22,310 bases of DNA from the NCBI GenBank assembly GCA_905201895.1, contig CAJKPX010000031.1:1-22310 (forward strand). Reading direction: 5' to 3'. The notes beneath the pieces are model-generated. The model saw only the letters and a list, made by a program, of their open reading frames with translations. It did no database searches and was not told where the DNA came from. Below, in pieces: positions 14,838-21,428 of the stretch. The position numbers were made by a program, and so were the translations under genes. The stretch is from an uncultured Eubacteriales bacterium. GTDB taxonomy: Bacteria; Bacillota; Clostridia; Oscillospirales; CAG-272. Positions within the stretch are counted from its first letter, which is position 1; each line of letters opens with the position of its first letter.

Positions 14838-15770
14838 TCAGTCGCCGCGATGCTGCGGCAGGATCGGCGTGACGGGACGGGTGGGACGCGCGGCACGCAG
14901 GGGTCTTGACCCGTGCATGCGTCGGATCGGACGGTTTCGTCGCATCCGAACGGGGCGCGTGACGGGGATCGTGAAGCGATCCTGCGGCACGGGGACGTGC
15001 GCAGCGGCGGCTTTGGCGAGCCGCTTGTCGGTCCGACGCGAATCAAAGGTTCCGAATCGGATCGCCGCAAGCACGAACAGAGAGGTGGAAAGATAGGACC
15101 AGAGAGCAACCTCGGGAAGCGGAACCTTCTCAAAGGTGCCGGGGCGGAGGAAGGTGCGGCGTGCGCGGCGGTATGCCTCCGCCTCAAGCCATGCCTCCAC
15201 AAACAGCAGGATCAGATAGATCAGGAGCGGAATGCCCACGAGGATCAGGCGCCCGGGAAGCGAGGAAATGAAGATCAGGAAATAGCCCACCATGGGAATG
15301 CGATGGTTGACCGAGCCGATCAGGGTGTTTTGGATTGAGGGATCGACGAAGGGATTTTCGTGGTACGCCGCCTGCACGTTGAACACGAGCACGCTTCCGC
15401 GCCGCTCCTCAATCTCGGTGATCTTTCCGATCAGGATCACACCGTGATGCGAAAAGGCAACCATCTCGCCCTCCTCGTAATCCTTGAGGTCCTTATCGTA
15501 AACGAGAAGCAGATCGCCCGGGGAAACGTAGTCCTCCAAGGACTCCCCGTCGGCATCCTCGCTCGGCTCCACCACGATGGGCGTGATCCCGTGCGCGGCG
15601 GGGTAGCCGTTCTGTCGGAAAAATCCGTTGACCAGAAGATACATGTTGAACAGGGTGGCAAACGAGAAAACCGCGATCAGCACGATGGCTGTGATGCGAA
15701 CCGTCCAATAGATCCGCGGATGCTTATATTGAAATCGGTCGCTGTCCTCAAACACAAACTGTTCGTCCAT
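14838..15770 (-). CDS. Membrane protein with a signal peptidase fold lacking catalytic residues
   Basis: The 310-residue first gene of the operon. TM1 spans about 24-48, an extracytoplasmic domain about 50-160, TM2 about 161-192, and a weaker hydrophobic stretch about 222-238. A cytoplasmic Arg/Pro-rich tail (about 245-310) ends it. The soluble domain aligns with the SipW encoded downstream: GITPIVVEPSED against the Ser-box, SPGDLLLVYD against SVDDLVVIWH, VILIGKITEI against VTHRVVKI, and NTLIGSVNHRIPMVG against QIIGKVIIVIPNVG. In this alignment catalytic Ser is Val66, His is Gly115 and the acidic GD is lost, so it is probably inactive. It may be a dedicated accessory or chaperone for export; that role is inference. 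AAAGGAG lies 6 bases before the ATG at 15770. Confidence 0.75.
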   Translation of the reverse strand: MDEQFVFEDSDRFQYKHPRIYWTVRITAIVLIAVFSFATLFNMYLLVNGFFRQNGYPAAHGITPIVVEPSEDADGESLEDYVSPGDLLLVYDKDLKDYEEGEMVAFSHHGVILIGKITEIEERRGSVLVFNVQAAYHENPFVDPSIQNTLIGSVNHRIPMVGYFLIFISSLPGRLILVGIPLLIYLILLFVEAWLEAEAYRRARRTFLRPGTFEKVPLPEVALWSYLSTSLFVLAAIRFGTFDSRRTDKRLAKAAAAHVPVPQDRFTIPVTRPVRMRRNRPIRRMHGSRPLRAARPTRPVTPILPQHRGD

Positions 15771-15857
15771 TTCTGCTCCTTTCTTTTGTGCCCGACGCAC
15801 TTTTTTTGAGAAATAAAAGACGCCGAGAAACCAAACATTTCATTATTATAGTAATTT

Positions 15858-15886
15858 ATTATACCACTTTTTGTCCTGTTATGCAA
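15858..15886 (-). promoter_or_regulatory. Promoter of the matrix-type operon
   Basis: On the minus strand: TTGCAT (15881-15886), 17-base spacer, TATAAT (15858-15863), with TGG before the -10 as in an extended -10. It lies 88 bases before the first start codon of the operon. The 148 bases between it and the tRNA promoter (15887-16034) contain no feature I can support. Confidence 0.85.
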
Positions 15887-16034
15887 TAGATATTCCAAAA
15901 TTGGTGCTTTAGTTTGATAAAAATTTCAAAAATGCAGAACCTTTCATTTGACTAATTTCTACAAAAAAAGGGTTGACTGCTTCAAGAAGATGCTCAGAAA
16001 GCAAAGAAAGAGGGCATTTTTTCCGCAAAAGCAC

Positions 16035-16063
16035 TTGCAATCGAAGGAATTTTGTGATATAAT
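16035..16063 (+). promoter_or_regulatory. Promoter of tRNA-Arg
   Basis: TTGCAA (16035-16040), 17-base spacer, TATAAT (16058-16063), with TGA before the -10. The mature tRNA starts 39 bases after the -10. Confidence 0.85.
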
Positions 16064-16101
16064 ACATGCGTTGTGTCGGCAGACTGCACAACGACCCATA
16101 C

Positions 16102-16178
16102 CTACCCGTAGCCCAGCTGGATAGAGCGACAGACTCCGACTCTGTAGGCCGCAGGTTCGAATCCTGTCGGGTAGGCCA
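16102..16178 (+). tRNA. tRNA-Arg (anticodon CCG)
   Basis: The cloverleaf folds fully. The acceptor is CTACCCG (16102-16108) with CGGGTAG (16168-16174). The D-arm is GCCC/GAGC with one C-A mismatch. The anticodon stem is ACAGA/TCTGT around CTCCGAC, giving anticodon CCG for codon CGG. The T-arm is GCAGG-TTCGAAT-CCTGT, followed by discriminator G and encoded CCA. Confidence 0.95.
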
Positions 16179-16184
16179 AAAAAC

Positions 16185-16216
16185 CGCAGGTAGGTTCATC
16201 CTACCTGCGTTTTTTT
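16185..16216 (+). terminator. Terminator of tRNA-Arg
   Basis: A 10-bp stem (16185-16194 with 16200-16209), a 5-base loop and seven T (16210-16216), starting 7 bases after the CCA. Confidence 0.95.
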
Positions 16217-16260
16217 CGCTTATCCGATTGGTACAGAGAAGCTCGGTGATCTCTTTTCGG

Positions 16261-16328
16261 TTTCGCTTGCGAAATGACGGCGCTCCGCCGTCAAGAAAAA
16301 GATCTCTCAAAACATGCTCGCATGTTTT
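16261..16328 (+). repeat. Mini-hairpin cluster 1
   Basis: Three small perfect hairpins in a row: 16261-16274 (6 bp), 16275-16293 (7 bp) and 16309-16328 (9 bp), with centres of 2-5 bases. They fill the DNA between the tRNA terminator and the first detached tRNA 3' end. No coding potential is seen. Confidence 0.7.
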
Positions 16329-16332
16329 GTTT

Positions 16333-16363
16333 CCGCAGAGTTCAAATCCTGTCGGGTAGGCCA
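16333..16363 (+). pseudogene. Detached tRNA-Arg 3' end, copy 1
   Basis: The stretch from the T-arm to CCA repeats 16149-16178 of the intact tRNA. It has one extra base and one substitution in the T-arm start, then an exact CCTGTCGGGTAGGCCA. No matching 5' half is present. A tRNA 3' end standing alone is the typical scar of site-specific integration. Confidence 0.85.
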
Positions 16364-16400
16364 AATAAGAGCGGACACCGTGTGGTGTCCGCTCTTATTT
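16363..16400 (+). terminator. Hairpin after tRNA 3' end copy 1
   Basis: A perfect 17-bp stem (16363-16379 with 16384-16400) with a GTGT loop starts at the CCA end. The 3' side ends in TTATTT, so it could terminate. Its sequence is unrelated to the terminator of the intact tRNA. Confidence 0.7.
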
Positions 16401-16430
16401 CGTCTGCTGGATTGGTAAGAGAACCTACGT

Positions 16431-16497
16431 GCGATGCTTGGCATCGCTTCGCAGCAAACCTTGCGAAGCAAGTTTGCGCCGAGTGTGCAACGCACAC
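16431..16497 (+). repeat. Mini-hairpin cluster 2
   Basis: GCGATGC/GCATCGC (16431-16447), then a 10-bp stem with one bulged C (16454-16477), then GTGTGC/GCACAC (16483-16497). Loops are mostly 3 bases. The cluster lies between the first and second detached tRNA ends. Confidence 0.7.
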
Positions 16498-16504
16498 GAG
16501 GCTT

Positions 16505-16530
16505 GGTTCAAAATCCTGTCGGGTAGGCCA
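16505..16530 (+). pseudogene. Detached tRNA-Arg 3' end, copy 2
   Basis: A second isolated T-arm and acceptor end, with one inserted A and otherwise ATCCTGTCGGGTAGGCCA as in the intact tRNA. It lies 167 bases after copy 1. Confidence 0.85.
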
Positions 16531-16531
16531 A

Positions 16532-16571
16532 GAAAAAGCGACAACATTCGACAGAATTTTATCGCTTTTTC
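16532..16571 (+). terminator. Hairpin after tRNA 3' end copy 2
   Basis: GAAAAAGCGA (16532-16541) pairs with TCGCTTTTTC (16562-16571) around a 20-base loop. The T-run is inside the 3' arm. It is a third, unrelated terminator-like hairpin directly after a CCA end. Confidence 0.6.
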
Positions 16572-16579
16572 AACTAAAT

Positions 16580-16654
16580 CCGTCCTTTGGGACGGGATAA
16601 ATCCAACTACGTTGGGTGAAATCGCTTCGCGATGAAATCCCGCTTTCGCGGGAT
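16580..16654 (+). repeat. Phased mini-hairpin array, cluster 3
   Basis: Four hairpins in close phase: 16580-16595, 16603-16615, 16621-16633 and 16637-16654. They have 5-7 bp stems and 3-4 base loops (TTT, TAC, TTC, TTTC). Spacers recur as GAAAT or ATAAAT and most hairpins begin ATC. The stems differ but the spacer and loop pattern is shared, so this is a structural rather than a sequence repeat. Confidence 0.75.
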
Positions 16655-16703
16655 GGGAGGTCGGAATTTTACACGGGCAAATCAATCCTCTCCCCAAAAG
16701 CCC

Positions 16704-16732
16704 TTGAAAACGCCCTGCATATGTGATATAAT
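16704..16732 (+). promoter_or_regulatory. Promoter of the tandem-TIR gene
   Basis: TTGAAA (16704-16709), 17-base spacer, TATAAT (16727-16732), with TGA before the -10. It lies 51 bases before the start codon. Confidence 0.85.
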
Positions 16733-16783
16733 GGAGACAAGCGAACACCCGTTAGAATCATCGGGCGCGGAAAGGAGCACAGC

Positions 16784-18811
16784 ATGGGCGTTTTTCGTTG
16801 TTACAAGGCGGCGAGCAATTCCTCGTCAAAAGGAAAATTCAAGGTCTATCTTTGCGCTCATCGCGAGGAGGTTGCCCACTATCTCCCCATTATCGCCGAA
16901 ACGGTCCTCCCGCGGTTTCCGCGCTGTGCCGTTTGGTATTACGACGATCACGCAAACGGCGCTCCCCTGCCTCGGCAGACCTTCGAGGAAAATCTCTCGG
17001 AGATGCGCTTGTTTATCGTACCCGTAACAAAAAATTTTCTCCGCCACGGCAATCCCGCACTGGAGATTGATTTTCGCTATGCACGGGAGCATAATATCCC
17101 CATGCTGATCCTGCTTTGGGAGGACGAATTGATCAATCGCTTCAACCGTGTGTGCGGAAAACGACACGTCATTCGCCAGAGTGACCGCGATTACGATGAA
17201 AAGGTTGACCGCTTTCTCTCGCTTCTGTTTGCCGATGACAGTCTGCTCAAGCGCATGAAAAAAGCCTTCGATGCGCAGATCTTTCTGAGCTACCGAAAGG
17301 TGGACCGCGCACACGCGATCCGTTTGATCGAGCTGATCGGCAAGCAGTTCCCGAACGTGGCAGTCTGGTTCGATGATTATCTGACTGCGGGAGAGCGCTT
17401 TAACAGCGAGATCCAAAGGGCTATCCGCGAGAGTGATTGCATGGTTCTTGCCGTTACGCCTCGCATGCTGGATACGCCGCATTATGTGCAAAGGAAGGAA
17501 TACCCCCTCGCCCGGGATTTGAAAAAGCCGGTGATCCCCTTTGAAATGGAGCCAACCGACCGTGCATCGCTCTCGGAGAGCGTCCTCCGCGGTTTGGATG
17601 GATACGTTCACATTGAAGACGAGGATGCGATGCGCAGATCAATCGAGGACGCGCTTGGCAAGCGTCAGTCGAAAAAGGGGGATGACAGCGCACAACGCAA
17701 CTACCTGATCGGCCTGGCTTGTCTCCTCGGTGCAGGTGTCTCGCGTGATCCCGCCGCAGGCTATGCGCGGATCAAAGACGCCGCCGATGCGGGCAACCAT
17801 GAGGCGATGAACAAGCTCTATCAGATGTATCGCGTGGGTGACTTTGTCCAAATGGACTACCGTGCGGCGATTGATTGGAAGCTCAAAAGCCTGCAGGCTC
17901 TGCACGAGCTTCGATACCATGCACGCTACGGCTACCAAAGAGCGCGCTACGGAATTGCCTACGTGGAGTCCGCACTCGATCTGATGGATTACGGACGTGA
18001 GCTGCTCGACGAGCGCTTCGACACCCCCGACAACGAGGCAACGTACGATTTTGATTTCATTGAAGGCACCCGTTTTCGGGTCAGTCAGCTCTTGGACATT
18101 TTTGCAGGCAACCTCTTTTCTGCCTACCCCACCCCCGACACAAGAGTGGCGCTTGCCAAAGCACATTCTTACAGCGGCAGGCGCGAGGCGGAGCTCCACG
18201 CCGAGGATTTCTACGCCATCAGAAATGCGCGGGAGCGCTGTTTGCAGGCGCTCGGTTTGCTGGAGAATGCGCCCGAGCAGACCTCCGAGATCCGCAAGCT
18301 CACCGCCGAGATCCACCTCGCACTGGCAGCTCTGATTCATCAAGAGATTTCCCCGTCGGCAGTCTCTTTCTCCACCGCAAAATACGAAATCGAGAATGCG
18401 CGTGCGCAGCTCTCTCAAATGCTGGAGCATTCGGCAACGGTAGCCTCGCTCCTGAACGCGCTGCCCGACGTGCAAAGGGACACCACCGTCACCGCGCTTC
18501 TCTACCGTGCGTATCGGATGTGTGCAAACGGCTGCTCGATCAGCGCACTGCTTGACAGAAGCCCAAAAACAAATCAGATGTGTAAGAAATACCGATTTCT
18601 CGCCATCAAGCATCTGCGCGAGCTGATCGCCGAGCGTGAGACACGCCAGCGGACGTTGGATCTGCGCGACCTCTATCATCAGCTTTTATGGGATAAGGTC
18701 GGAACGGTAGACGATCCTGCGGAGCGCGACGGCTTGCTCCGCGAATTTGAGGCAACCGTTGATATTCTCGCCAAAAAATGGAATATCATGCGCCATCCCC
18801 ATCCACAGTGA
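16784..18811 (+). CDS. Tandem TIR-domain protein with Sel1-like repeats
   Basis: A 675-residue cytoplasmic protein without a signal or membrane segment. The first TIR-like domain (about 19-130) has a degenerate box 1 (VYLCAHREE), VWYYDDHANGAPL and ALEIDFRYA with Glu94. The second (about 162-290) is more typical: IFLSYRKVD, VWFDDYLTAGERF, ESDCMVLAVTPRML and RKEYPLARDLKKPVIPF with Glu239. Both keep the Glu expected of NAD-cleaving TIRs. About 303-372 fits two Sel1-like repeats (GLACLLGAGVSRDPAAGYA ... AADAGNHEAMNKL). The rest is alpha-helical, of unknown fold. AAAGGAG lies 6 bases before the ATG. Bacterial TIR proteins often act in phage defence or as NADases, but the tandem form could instead be a scaffold. 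Its place next to a scarred tRNA suggests acquired cargo. Confidence 0.85.
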   Translation: MGVFRCYKAASNSSSKGKFKVYLCAHREEVAHYLPIIAETVLPRFPRCAVWYYDDHANGAPLPRQTFEENLSEMRLFIVPVTKNFLRHGNPALEIDFRYAREHNIPMLILLWEDELINRFNRVCGKRHVIRQSDRDYDEKVDRFLSLLFADDSLLKRMKKAFDAQIFLSYRKVDRAHAIRLIELIGKQFPNVAVWFDDYLTAGERFNSEIQRAIRESDCMVLAVTPRMLDTPHYVQRKEYPLARDLKKPVIPFEMEPTDRASLSESVLRGLDGYVHIEDEDAMRRSIEDALGKRQSKKGDDSAQRNYLIGLACLLGAGVSRDPAAGYARIKDAADAGNHEAMNKLYQMYRVGDFVQMDYRAAIDWKLKSLQALHELRYHARYGYQRARYGIAYVESALDLMDYGRELLDERFDTPDNEATYDFDFIEGTRFRVSQLLDIFAGNLFSAYPTPDTRVALAKAHSYSGRREAELHAEDFYAIRNARERCLQALGLLENAPEQTSEIRKLTAEIHLALAALIHQEISPSAVSFSTAKYEIENARAQLSQMLEHSATVASLLNALPDVQRDTTVTALLYRAYRMCANGCSISALLDRSPKTNQMCKKYRFLAIKHLRELIAERETRQRTLDLRDLYHQLLWDKVGTVDDPAERDGLLREFEATVDILAKKWNIMRHPHPQ

Positions 18812-18816
18812 TGCGC

Positions 18817-18847
18817 GCCGCCTCCCCTTTGCGGGACGGCACTTTTT
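18817..18847 (+). terminator. Probable terminator of the tandem-TIR gene
   Basis: GCCG-TCCC pairs with GGGA-CGGC, with a 2-base bulge in the 5' arm and a 6-base loop, and five T follow shortly after. It starts just after the stop codon. Confidence 0.6.
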
Positions 18848-18882
18848 GAGAGACGGAATGGTCGCGTTTTTGTTATTTCGTC

Positions 18883-18911
18883 TTGCTTTTCCCCGCCGTT
18901 TGTGGTATGAT
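18883..18911 (+). promoter_or_regulatory. Promoter of the small unknown gene
   Basis: TTGCTT (18883-18888), 17-base spacer, TATGAT (18906-18911), with TGG before the -10. It lies 30 bases before the start codon, leaving a short leader. Confidence 0.75.
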
Positions 18912-18941
18912 AGGGCTACCCCGAAAGAAAAGGAGCCGACT

Positions 18942-19316
18942 ATGATTGATTTTATGGAGGAGCTGCGATTTTTTGAGCCGCGGCAAAACGGCGAGCACGT
19001 TGACGTTACCCTGCCCGTTTTGATGCGCATCGACCACGGCATGCTCGACCTGCGCCTCACCGCAAAGGAAAACTACTACCTGATCTCCTGCCTCCGCGAT
19101 CTCTTTTACGATCGCAACCGAAAGGCTGCCTTTTATTTTGACCGCTTTGTGGCGCAGGACCCCAAAAAACGCACCCACGGGATGCAGCTCCGAGGAGAAA
19201 TGTTCTACCGCAAATTTGAAAACGATTACAGCCCCACGGTTGCGATCGCCAACGTGGTGCGCTTTTTCGTCCTCTTTGAACAGTTTGTGATGGATAGCGA
19301 CATCCTCACCGAATAA
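18942..19316 (+). CDS. Small protein of unknown function
   Basis: I do not recognise a family. The 124-residue product starts MIDFMEELRFFEPRQNGEHV and has no signal, membrane helix or metal-binding cluster. It is rich in Phe, Tyr and charged residues, with two probable helices (LTAKENYYLISCLRDLFYDRNRKAAFYFDRF and the C-terminal VVRFFVLFEQFVMD). I chose the ATG at 18942 because AAAGGAG lies 6 bases upstream and it follows its own promoter; a longer in-frame reading from 18747 would overlap the TIR gene. A bidirectional terminator follows 25 bases after the stop. Its closeness to the TIR gene might be functional, but separate promoters and a terminator argue for an independent unit. Confidence 0.7.
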   Translation: MIDFMEELRFFEPRQNGEHVDVTLPVLMRIDHGMLDLRLTAKENYYLISCLRDLFYDRNRKAAFYFDRFVAQDPKKRTHGMQLRGEMFYRKFENDYSPTVAIANVVRFFVLFEQFVMDSDILTE

Positions 19317-19340
19317 GAGCCACGCCTGCGACTTGAATCA

Positions 19341-19384
19341 AAAGCACACCCGTATCGCATTTTTTTGCGATACGGGTGTGCTTT
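19341..19384. terminator. Bidirectional terminator between convergent genes
   Basis: A perfect 19-bp stem (19341-19359 with 19366-19384) surrounds a T6 loop. A-runs and T-runs lie on both sides, so it can end transcripts of the small plus-strand gene and of the minus-strand GtrA gene. Confidence 0.95.
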
Positions 19385-19400
19385 TTCGTTTGTTTCGATC

Positions 19401-19841
19401 TTATTTTTTCTTACTGAAAACCACAAATTTGCTGATGAAATAGTTGGCAATGACCACCAGCACCGCCGCGATCACCTTGACCACGTAGACGTTCCATGCA
19501 AGCAGGTCGAACAAAACGAACACCATCAGCTCCTGCAAAAGCAGGGTTGTGATGCGGGCACCTGCAAACGAAAGGAACTCAAGCAAAATCGCGCCAAAGC
19601 CGCGTCGGCTGCTCTCAAACACCCAGATACGGTTGGTGACGTAGGCAAAGATCACCGCCGCAGCCCATGCGATCGTGTTGGCAACGTGAACGAGGAAAAC
19701 CGTTCCCTCGAGAGCGTCCGCCCAGAAGAAATAGAGCAGGAAGCTCACGCCCCAATCAACCACCGTTGTCAGGCCGCCAAAGATCAGGTAGAGAAGCTGC
19801 TCGCGGTAGCGCGAGAGCAATGCCTTGAGCTTTTTCATCAT
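19401..19841 (-). CDS. GtrA-family membrane protein
   Basis: The 146-residue product has four predicted transmembrane helices at about 14-36, 46-68, 82-106 and 113-138. It shows the family pattern FGGLTTVVDWGVSFLLY near the start, ANTIAWAAAVIFAYVTNRIWVF in the middle and VIANYFISKFVVF at the end. GtrA-like proteins are linked to moving polyprenyl-phosphate sugars across the membrane for cell-surface polysaccharide or teichoic acid glycosylation; the sugar cannot be told here. Two ATGs in tandem (19841, 19838) follow an AAAGGA site. It lies 51 bases after cysS with no promoter seen, so it is probably co-transcribed. No glycosyltransferase partner is adjacent. Confidence 0.9.
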   Translation of the reverse strand: MMKKLKALLSRYREQLLYLIFGGLTTVVDWGVSFLLYFFWADALEGTVFLVHVANTIAWAAAVIFAYVTNRIWVFESSRRGFGAILLEFLSFAGARITTLLLQELMVFVLFDLLAWNVYVVKVIAAVLVVIANYFISKFVVFSKKK

Positions 19842-19892
19842 GCGTTTTTTCCTTTTTTTCGGTATTTTTTACACACGTAGTGCGTTTTCCGC

Positions 19893-21323
19893 TCAATCGA
19901 GCTTGTAGGTGGTGCCTTCCTTGGTGTCAACCAGCGTCACACCCTTGTCGGCAAGATACGCGCGGATGCGGTCTGCCTCGGCATAGTTCTTTGCCTTCTT
20001 TGCGGCAATTCTCGCCTCGATCAGCTCCTCAATCTCGCGGATGAAGGGATCGTCGGAAACAACCTTTTCGGCGGGTGCCTCCTTTTCGGCATTCAGCTTT
20101 GCCGCATTCTCAAGAAGATCCAGGCAGAGCACGCGATCGAAATCGGCAAGGAGTGCGCGCTTGGTGGTGCCGTTGGTCTTTGCCTTGAGCACGTCGTAGA
20201 TCGCGGTCACGGCAAGCGAGGTGTTCAAATCGTTGTCGAGCGCTTTGACGAAGTTTGCCTTCTGCTCGGCAAACACTGCCTCGTCGAGCGCGCCGTCATC
20301 GGTCAATTGCGCGATACGTGCGAGCAATTTGTTGTATGCCGCCTTGGCGTTGTCCATGTTCTCCCAGGAGAACACGAGCGACTTGCGGTAATGCGACTGC
20401 AGGCAGAAGAAACGGTAGACCATCGGGTCGTAGCCCTTCTCGCACAGCAGAGAAACGGTGAGAAATTCGCCCTTGGACTTGCTCATCTTGCCCGAGTTGG
20501 TGTTCAGATGGAGCACGTGCACCCACCAATTGCACCACTTGTGACCGAGAAACGCCTCGGACTGCGCAATCTCGTTGGTGTGATGCGGGAATGCGTTGTC
20601 GATACCGCCGCAGTGAATGTCAAGGCGCTCACCCAGATGCTTCATGCTGATGCAGGAGCACTCGATGTGCCAGCCGGGATAACCGATGCCCCAGGGGCTG
20701 TTCCATTTGAGCTCCTGATCGTCGAACTTTGATTTGGTGAACCAGAGCACGAAATCCGCCTTGTTGCGCTTGTTTCCGTCCTCCTCAACGCCCTCGCGAA
20801 CGCCGACGGCGAGGTCCTCCTCCTCGAAATTGTGGAACACGTAGTACTGCTCGAGCTTGGAGGTGTCGAAATAAATGTTGCCGCCCGCCTCATAGGCAAA
20901 GCCGCGCTCGATAAGTGACTCGATCACGCGGATAAACTCGTCGATGCAGGAGGTTGCGGGCTCCACCACCTCGGGACGGCGGATGTTGAGCGCCTTGCAA
21001 TCCTCAAAGAATTTGTCGGTGTAGAACTGCGCGATCTCCATCACGGTCTTTTTCTCGCGCTTGGCACCCTTGAGCATCTTATCCTCGCCCGTGTCGGCAT
21101 CCGAGGTCAGGTGTCCAACGTCGGTGATGTTCATCACGCGCGTAACCTCATAGCCCGAATAGCGCAGATAGCGATCAAGAATGTCCTCCATGATATAGGT
21201 GCGCAGGTTTCCGATGTGCGCAAAATGATAGACCGTCGGTCCGCAGGTGTACATGCTGACCTTTCCGGGCTCGTTGGGCACGAATTCGTCTCTCGTTTTG
21301 GTAAGTGAATTATATAAAAGCAT
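19893..21323 (-). CDS. cysS: Cysteinyl-tRNA synthetase
   Basis: A class I aminoacyl-tRNA synthetase that charges tRNA-Cys in the cytoplasm. The 476-residue product shows MYTCGPTVYHFAHIGNLRTY (HIGH-type motif and the zinc-site Cys), GYPGWHIECSCISMKHLG, DIHCGGIDNAFPHHTNEIAQ (further zinc ligands) and KMSKSKGEF (KMSKS loop). The C-terminal helical region ends DTKEGTTYKLD. Length and order are normal. I chose the ATG at 21323 (protein MLLYNSLTKTRDEF), 7 bases after AAAGGAG; an in-frame start at 21374 would add residues with no family match. The 105-base gap upstream holds a CGGTCC/GGACCG pairing but is too short for a standard T-box. I see no clear own promoter. Confidence 0.97.
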   Translation of the reverse strand: MLLYNSLTKTRDEFVPNEPGKVSMYTCGPTVYHFAHIGNLRTYIMEDILDRYLRYSGYEVTRVMNITDVGHLTSDADTGEDKMLKGAKREKKTVMEIAQFYTDKFFEDCKALNIRRPEVVEPATSCIDEFIRVIESLIERGFAYEAGGNIYFDTSKLEQYYVFHNFEEEDLAVGVREGVEEDGNKRNKADFVLWFTKSKFDDQELKWNSPWGIGYPGWHIECSCISMKHLGERLDIHCGGIDNAFPHHTNEIAQSEAFLGHKWCNWWVHVLHLNTNSGKMSKSKGEFLTVSLLCEKGYDPMVYRFFCLQSHYRKSLVFSWENMDNAKAAYNKLLARIAQLTDDGALDEAVFAEQKANFVKALDNDLNTSLAVTAIYDVLKAKTNGTTKRALLADFDRVLCLDLLENAAKLNAEKEAPAEKVVSDDPFIREIEELIEARIAAKKAKNYAEADRIRAYLADKGVTLVDTKEGTTYKLD

Positions 21324-21428
21324 CGTAAAACTCCTTTCCTCGCGAGGACCTCTTTTTGCAAAGGACTCTCGCATGCGGTCCGTCTCAAACGCTTTTCAAC
21401 GCAGGACCGTGAATATATCAATCAGAAT

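Noticed and set aside
16066..16359. Open frames on both strands over the tRNA, with translations such as PVAQLDRATDSDSVGRRFES
   Set aside because: This is the familiar false translation of a tRNA gene and its antisense. The sequence is fully explained by the tRNA-Arg cloverleaf.
16210..16440. Complete but degenerate tRNAs before the two detached 3' ends
   Set aside because: Stretches such as GATTGGTA-AGAGA recall a D-arm, but no acceptor 5' strand or anticodon arm can be folded, so only the 3' ends are supported.
16261..16654. CRISPR array
   Set aside because: Hairpins are frequent but there is no conserved repeat of 24-40 bases with regular unique spacers, and no cas gene is near.
18747..18941. 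Start of the small unknown gene at 18747
   Set aside because: It would overlap the TIR gene, cross its terminator and precede the promoter at 18883-18911. The ATG at 18942 has a proper ribosome site.
21324..21428. T-box riboswitch before cysS
   Set aside because: Only about 105 bases are available and no T-box consensus or terminator/antiterminator pair is visible; only a CGGTCC/GGACCG pairing is seen.
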